A stretch of 11,532 nt of DNA from Bremia lactucae (taxonomy: Eukaryota; Oomycota; Peronosporomycetes; Peronosporales; Peronosporaceae), in assembly GCF_004359215.1 (NCBI RefSeq), contig NC_090615.1:1145193-1156724 (forward strand), in the 5' to 3' direction. The notes beneath the pieces were generated by a model. The model was not told the DNA's origin. It worked only from the letters and a program-made list of their open reading frames with translations, and did no database searches. Positions 7,711 through 11,532 of this stretch are shown here, piece by piece. Position 1 is the stretch's first letter. Each line of letters opens with the position of its first letter. Made by a program: the position numbers and the translations under genes.

Positions 7711-8529
7711 TAAAAACAATAGTCTTGAGTATGGCTCATTGATGGGTAGTTGAACAGCACGTACTCCGTTGACTGATACTCGTTGAGATAGCGAATCTTC
7801 GGATGCTGAAATCATTGTTGTTCAAGGGCCGAGTCATTAAGGGTGTGATTTCTTCTATGCATGTGGAATGGCACGTAAAAATTTACCGTGTGGTGTCGGC
7901 CGTGATAACACCTCGGTTGATGTCGTTAATGACATTGTCGGCAGAATGCCAAGATATATCGAGTTTCGCCTGCTTTAAGCACGTGGATTGACACGTAGGA
8001 ATTTGCTAAGTGATGAGCGCGGGGTATGTAACTCTTCATCGGATATCAACTTGAATATCGTCTTTAATTTAGAGCGGAGTAAGCTTTAGAAGCATTCTTA
8101 CCTGGGGAGCAACGACATTTTGGCCTGTATGAAGTTTTGCGATTTCTTCCCAAAGACTGTAGAGAGATCAATCAATTGCTGCGAGGTGCAAAGCGTCGAT
8201 ACTGATACTAGCAAACAGCTTTCAATATGCACTCGTCAGCCTTAAATTATCTTATCATCCCATGTTCAAATAAATTTGAGCGAATTGTCTTAAAACTAGA
8301 TTGGCCAGGCATTGAAGGCTGAATATTTATCGGAAATGGTGTTCATTTTGACCTATACTGAGTTGATTCCATCATCACTTTTGGATGAAGTCGTCCTTGA
8401 GAACACAAAGCGGCATTTAACGCACGTAGTAGATCATTGGTCCTTGAGGATACTGCAGATTCAATCATTCCGTTGTTTAAAAATTTTCGAGAGGCTGTGT
8501 ATCATAATCTACCGTCAGTTTTGCCTCCT
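7711..8529 (+). pseudogene. pol: Pol linker between protease and RT (copy D, broken)
   Basis: Poorly conserved connecting region. A frame from about 7841 to 8230 (GCDFFYACGMARKNL to SKQLSICTRQ) has only two stops. Near the end, from about 8311, the reading ALKAEYLSEMV, then SSLLDEVVLENTKRHL, matches the acidic SSLLDE block that precedes gypsy RTs. IIPLFKNFREAVYHNLPSVLPPD follows in another frame. The region contains a weak 120-bp tandem similarity. It has no known enzymatic role. Confidence 0.6.
7828..8067. repeat. Diverged direct repeat, period about 120 bp
   Basis: Sequence starting at 7859 (GCATGTGGAATGGCACGTA) and at 7979 (GCACGTGGATTGACACGTA) is alike, followed in both by AATTT. In the same frame the two read ARKNL and TRRNL. 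Similarity extends some 30 bp upstream and fades about 80 bp downstream. The spacing of 120 bp equals 40 codons, so the duplication would have kept the Pol frame. Limits are approximate. Confidence 0.4.
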
Positions 8530-9302
8530 GATTGAGGTGTCCGTCATGAGTTCGACTTGTTCCTGGCAACAGGCACTGTGTAACACGCAGTGACTTTATC
8601 AAAGGAACAGTGTGACGTTATTCGCGTTTATTTTCGCTAAGGGCGTGGCTGGAAACGTAAGTCTCCCCAATCTACACCGACAATTTGTGTCAGAAAGCCA
8701 AACGGTAAATGACGCATTTTGCATGCTTACAACAAGCATAACGCTGCTGCTATGCCACGAAAGACACCAAAATCCTATATAGAATGTTCCTCAGAACAAT
8801 TAGGTGGGGTACGGTGCGCTCGACATAGTGGATGGCTGTTATCAGCTGCTCATGCTTGCTAGTGACATCTTGCCTACAGTTGTAAGCACCCCGAATGAGA
8901 TGCTTCGATAGATGCTGGTGATACCTTATGAACTTTCTAAATCTACGGCTAATTCTACAGTCCGGTGACGCTACTGTTCCGTCCTCAACGAGGTTATGCA
9001 AATGCTTACTTTAATGACATTTTTGTCCATAGTCGGGTGCGGAGCAGGGTCGGTCCGAAGTGAAAACCACATAGACCATCTCCGAGCTGCGGTCGAGTGC
9101 ATGCGCATAAATAATTTGTATGATAACGCAAAACAATGCATCTTTGGCGCGGCAGAAATTCTCTTTTTATGGTGCTTCATTAGGAAGCAAGGCCTTACAG
9201 CGAATCCTGCTAAGGTAAATGCTAAAGAAGGATGCGGATTGATACGGAATAAGCCCTTAAGACGACGCTTCTCGAAGCAATATAGGAGATTCTATTATAT
9301 GC
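8530..9302 (+). pseudogene. pol: Ty3/gypsy reverse transcriptase (copy D, broken, internal deletion)
   Basis: The pre-RT block with GVRHEFDLF is followed by KSPQSTPTICVRKPNGK, a stop (TGA, 8710-8712) in place of Trp, and RILHAYNKHNAA. Fragments of STPNEML and VTLLFRPQRGYA lead to the catalytic loop AYFNDIFVHSR, with YFND at 9007-9018; active enzymes have YFDD, so the first Asp of the pair is Asn. From 9067 another frame gives ENHIDHLRAAVECMRINNLY, CIFGAAEILFLWCFIRKQG and ANPAKVNA. It then jumps directly to KKDADW (about 9225), leaving out the block that usually carries KFLGLAxYLHKYS. About 50 codons seem deleted. The enzyme is dead on several counts. Confidence 0.8.
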
Positions 9303-9760
9303 CCGGTTATGGCTCTGCTCGATCCTGATCGACCTTTAGTTGTCGCCTGTGACTGATTCAATATTGGCATAGGCAGTATGCTATTACATAAAGTTCTAAG
9401 GGGGCTTAAACGTGTCACTGCGTTCAAGTCTAGTCATCTTAAAGCTGCAGAATATATCAATTTAGTTTATGAGAGAGAGCGATTTGCTGTGAAATGTGCT
9501 TTTGACAAATCCAGAGTGCATCCGTTAAATCCAAGCCGTTTGCGATCTATCCATATCATGTATCTTAACCCACTGGGCTCAATCGCCTTAAATTTCAGAT
9601 TATTTAAAAGAATATCGCAGTGGGTGGACCGGTGGCCTTCATTATTTATAAATATAACTTTGAGGCGAAGTATCATCCGGGAAAGCAAATTATCTTAGAT
9701 GATGCGTTATCACAAACCCGAGCATGAGCTTGCTCATGCTACGCCTTTGTCGTCGCCACC
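9303..9760 (+). pseudogene. pol: Ty3/gypsy RNase H domain (copy D, broken)
   Basis: PVMALLDPDRPLVVACD is read up to an in-frame TGA, then FNIGIGSMLL, TAFKSSHLKAAE (about 9300-9450). VYERERFAVKCA takes the place of the usual VHDKELLAMKYA. FAIYPYHVS stands where family members have YTDHAS, so a catalytic Asp appears lost. Near the end KYNFEAKYHPGKQIILDDAL (about 9648-9708) is the conserved tail that is normally followed by SRRPD. Three frames are needed. Confidence 0.75.
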
Positions 9761-10454
9761 ACTAATCCGGGTGGCCTATGCCAAAGATGAGGAGTGTTTA
9801 GCTTTGCTCCATACTCTCAAAAGAAATGATATTAAAGAACCGGATTCTTAATTGTCGGCACGATTGCGTGCGGGATTACATCAATACTCTTTACTAAAGC
9901 CTATTTTACTATTCATTGATGTGGGATCCTTCACGCATCGTAGTTTTTCACGATGATAAACTGAATATCGATTTTTTGTGAGGTTTAGCGGTCATCCGGT
10001 CGAGAGAAGACTTACGTCTCGGTGAGCCATATTTATTGGTGACCGAAACTCTATTATTGGGTGAGCACCGATGTGCGCAGATGTGAGACGTACAAGCGAC
10101 TTAAACACTCGGCCCACGTAACGGCACCACTGCCAATTAGCTCACTCGCTGGGTCCTGAAAATTTATCTGCATTTCGACAACACGGCTTTTTCAGTGGCG
10201 ATTGTCTCAGATAGAGACATCAAATTTGCACGTAGATTTTGAAAGTCGTTCTTCCGGGTAAATGATTCTAGACTGGACATGTCACAAGCGGAATTTCAAA
10301 AGAACGATAGTCAAACTAAGCGTGTTACTCGCGCCATTTAAGAATTTTTAGAGAGGGGTGCAGAGACGCCGAAGCGTTTGAGAACAATGCTCTTGTGATC
10401 GAGTTTGCGCTAAACAACGCTGTCCTTGCCTGTACAGGCTTTACTCCTTTCTAA
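9761..10454 (+). pseudogene. pol: Ty3/gypsy integrase, truncated (copy D)
   Basis: LIRVAYAKDEECLALLHTL and LSARLRAGLHQYSL (9759-9894) are the spacer before integrase. DPSRIVVFHDDKLN follows. The zinc domain reads SGHPVERR/KTYVSVSHIYWW and WVSTDVRRCETYKRLKHSAH, where the second Cys of CxxC is Tyr. After LPISSLAG the sequence jumps to FRQHGF and AIVSDRDIKFA, so the first catalytic Asp and about 50 codons are missing. SRLDMSQAEF, NDSQTKRVTRAI follows; the catalytic Glu position (QTER in the family) is Lys. The last recognisable residues, EFALNNAVLACTGFTPF, end at about 10453 against copy C. There is no C-terminal domain. Confidence 0.8.
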
Positions 10455-10917
10455 GGATCAATGCTGCCAGCTAATTCTTGGCTCATATTTTCTGAGCCAA
10501 GGTAAACCTAGGATGACATCAAATTTGTCATCCGAATCCAGTACGATAAATTGTCGTCGTACTGTAATTCTTTCAACGTGTAGTGAAATTTTACTACGCG
10601 TTTCGTTACTGTTATTGATGCGCCTGTCGCTAGGCGCACCGTCATCCTCGTTGGAGGGGTGTCGCGCTCAACATATTTGAGCCTACGACGCTCTAGTGAC
10701 TGGCGACATATAAAGTTTTTCGACGGTCCGCAGTCCACAAGGGCTCTAAGTAACAAATCATTTGTCACTTTAAATTTTCAGGTGATGAGAGATACCTCAT
10801 CACCAGGTGCAGAGAACCATACTGATTGTGTGTCTGGAGCAACTTTAGTCAAGAGATTTGCAAATTCTCTTGAGGTTGCTGGATCAGTAGGGCGTTGCGC
10901 CCCTACTGACCCCGTCC
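10455..10917 (-). pseudogene. pol: Start of Pol with aspartic protease (copy C, lightly broken)
   Basis: Minus-strand frame, -1 relative to the gag of copy C. It starts within the frameshift region and reads RPTDPATSREFANLLTKVA and SAPGDEVSLIT before a single TGA at 10778-10780. The protease core is next: DLLLRALVDCGPSKNFI (active-site Asp at 10733-10735) and QSLERRRLKYVERD, then RMTVRLATGAS. The usual Asp-Ser/Thr-Gly triad is Asp-Cys-Gly here, which may impair it. After a one-base shift near 10560 comes FIVLDSDDKFDVILGLPWL (about 10500-10545), ending with WQH at about 10462. It is then cut off at the junction with copy D. In copies of this type the linker seen at 1-391 would follow, so C and A/B may be the same family (inference). 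Confidence 0.8.
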
Positions 10918-10924
10918 ATTTTTT
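10881..10924 (-). promoter_or_regulatory. Candidate -1 programmed ribosomal frameshift signal at gag/pol border
   Basis: On the minus strand the gag codons CCA AAA AAT contain the heptamer A AAA AAT (10918-10924) in the register needed for -1 slippage. A 5-nt spacer follows (10913-10917). Then GGGTCAGTAGGGGCG pairs with CGCCCTACTGATCC across a CAA loop (10881-10912), giving 14 pairs with one G.U and one bulged G. The gag TAG (10903-10905) is inside the left arm. From the heptamer the -1 frame is open through the start of Pol for 46 codons, to the single stop before the protease core. The layout is that of known retroviral and retrotransposon signals; function is inference. Confidence 0.55.
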
Positions 10925-11532
10925 GGCGGTCCGCCTCGCTGTTGCGATTTCGCAACAACGTCGGATCCGCGACCGTTGCCCTTTTTGGCATACGATCCAG
11001 AATTACGTTCAGTACCTTTTGGTGCTGGACGTGGGGCACTACACTCATGAGCGTAATGTCCCAATTTTTGGCAGCGATGGCATTTCTGCGATCGCTTATT
11101 ATTCGAAAAGCGAGGTTTCTCGCTTTCGACATAGGAAAGGTCCATGGGTTCTGGACCTCCTAGTTCGTGTCGTCTAGGTGGACGATATGATGACGAACTT
11201 GCTTGAGCCTGTCTCAAGCTAAAGTCCTCCTGTTCCGCTACGGATATTGCTTCTTCAAGCGTATCCAGTTCCAAGCGGAACAGGTGGGTCTTTACGGGAC
11301 CATCCGTAAGACCTTGCATGAACACCGTAATCAACGTGTGTTCATGGACTGGGTTATTGGTAATACAACTCGCTAAGAGTCGTATGTGCTGGGCATATGC
11401 GTGCACATCACGCTTGCCTTGCTTAAGTTTCAGAAGCTCTGAACGAGCTCTGAACTCAGCCCTTGGTGGCTCAAACGTCTGTTTGAGTCGGGTTTTAAAA
11501 ACCTCTAGCGACCCAAAGACGTATGGGTCGCG
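10903..11532 (-). CDS. gag: Ty3/gypsy Gag with CCHC zinc knuckle (copy C, partial, uninterrupted)
   Basis: An open minus-strand frame of 209 codons runs from the right edge to TAG at 10903-10905; the N-terminus lies outside the window. It begins with a capsid C-terminal region (TFEPPRAEFRARSELLKLKQ, HAYAQHIRLLAS, VFMQGLTDGPVKTHLFRL, LEEAISVAEQEDF). A PMDLSYVE block follows, then the nucleocapsid knuckle CHRCQKLGHYAHEC, a perfect C-x2-C-x4-H-x4-C at 11041-11082. The basic, Gly-rich tail (NGRGSD, PPKNGRGQ) would bind RNA. No stop or shift is seen, unlike gag of copy D. The protein forms the virus-like particle and packages element RNA. The stop codon sits inside a hairpin just after a slippery heptamer, which suggests how pol would be made. 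Confidence 0.88.
   Translation of the reverse strand, partial: RDPYVFGSLEVFKTRLKQTFEPPRAEFRARSELLKLKQGKRDVHAYAQHIRLLASCITNNPVHEHTLITVFMQGLTDGPVKTHLFRLELDTLEEAISVAEQEDFSLRQAQASSSSYRPPRRHELGGPEPMDLSYVESEKPRFSNNKRSQKCHRCQKLGHYAHECSAPRPAPKGTERNSGSYAKKGNGRGSDVVAKSQQRGGPPKNGRGQ

Noticed and set aside
10659..11177. Plus-strand frame of 172 codons
   Set aside because: It is antisense to the uninterrupted Gag of copy C, which has a perfect zinc knuckle on the minus strand. The plus-strand translation shows no recognisable motif.
1..11532. CRISPR array, tRNA, rRNA or host gene
   Set aside because: No regularly spaced repeats, cloverleaf or conserved rRNA segments were noticed; nearly all coding signal is explained by Ty3/gypsy remains.

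Overview
The window looks like transposon-rich eukaryotic DNA, most likely from an oomycete (Phytophthora or downy-mildew type). That placement is inference. It rests on Ty3/gypsy polyprotein signatures I associate with that group, such as a WPLPREQ block before the reverse transcriptase, a NxLRHxR block and long acidic linker in the integrase, and a C-terminal chromodomain. I see no host gene, tRNA, rRNA or CRISPR array. Almost every base that can be interpreted belongs to retrotransposon remains on both strands, mostly broken by stops, frameshifts and deletions.

Layout from the left. 1-391 (minus): an undamaged piece of pol (pre-RT linker), here called copy A, which runs off the window. 391-2762 (minus): copy B, running linker, RT, RNase H, integrase. 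2763-4173 (plus): the rest of an integrase with GPF motif and chromodomain, beginning almost exactly where copy B's integrase stops, so the two look like one pol gene split by an inversion. 4174-4972: non-coding, with a strong G/C hairpin and a 52-bp tandem duplication. 4973-5501 (plus): a frameshifted, gag-like N-terminal reading frame ending at a long hairpin. 5502-6001: a probable LTR. 6002-6473: AT-rich, unresolved.

6474-10454 (plus): copy D, a second gypsy family, in the normal order gag, protease, linker, RT, RNase H, integrase, with heavy damage and at least two internal deletions. It stops abruptly inside the integrase. 10455-11532 (minus): copy C, facing D, with the start of pol (protease) and an uninterrupted gag with a perfect CCHC zinc knuckle that continues past the right edge.

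In a working element of this kind Gag forms the particle, protease cuts the Gag-Pol precursor, RT/RNase H copies the RNA, and integrase (with the chromodomain biasing the target) inserts the cDNA. No copy here appears able to do all of this within the window. The most notable item is the gag/pol border of copy C. A slippery heptamer in the correct register, a 5-nt spacer and a 14-bp hairpin that contains the gag stop precede a protease frame lying in -1. That is the textbook architecture of a -1 programmed ribosomal frameshift signal.
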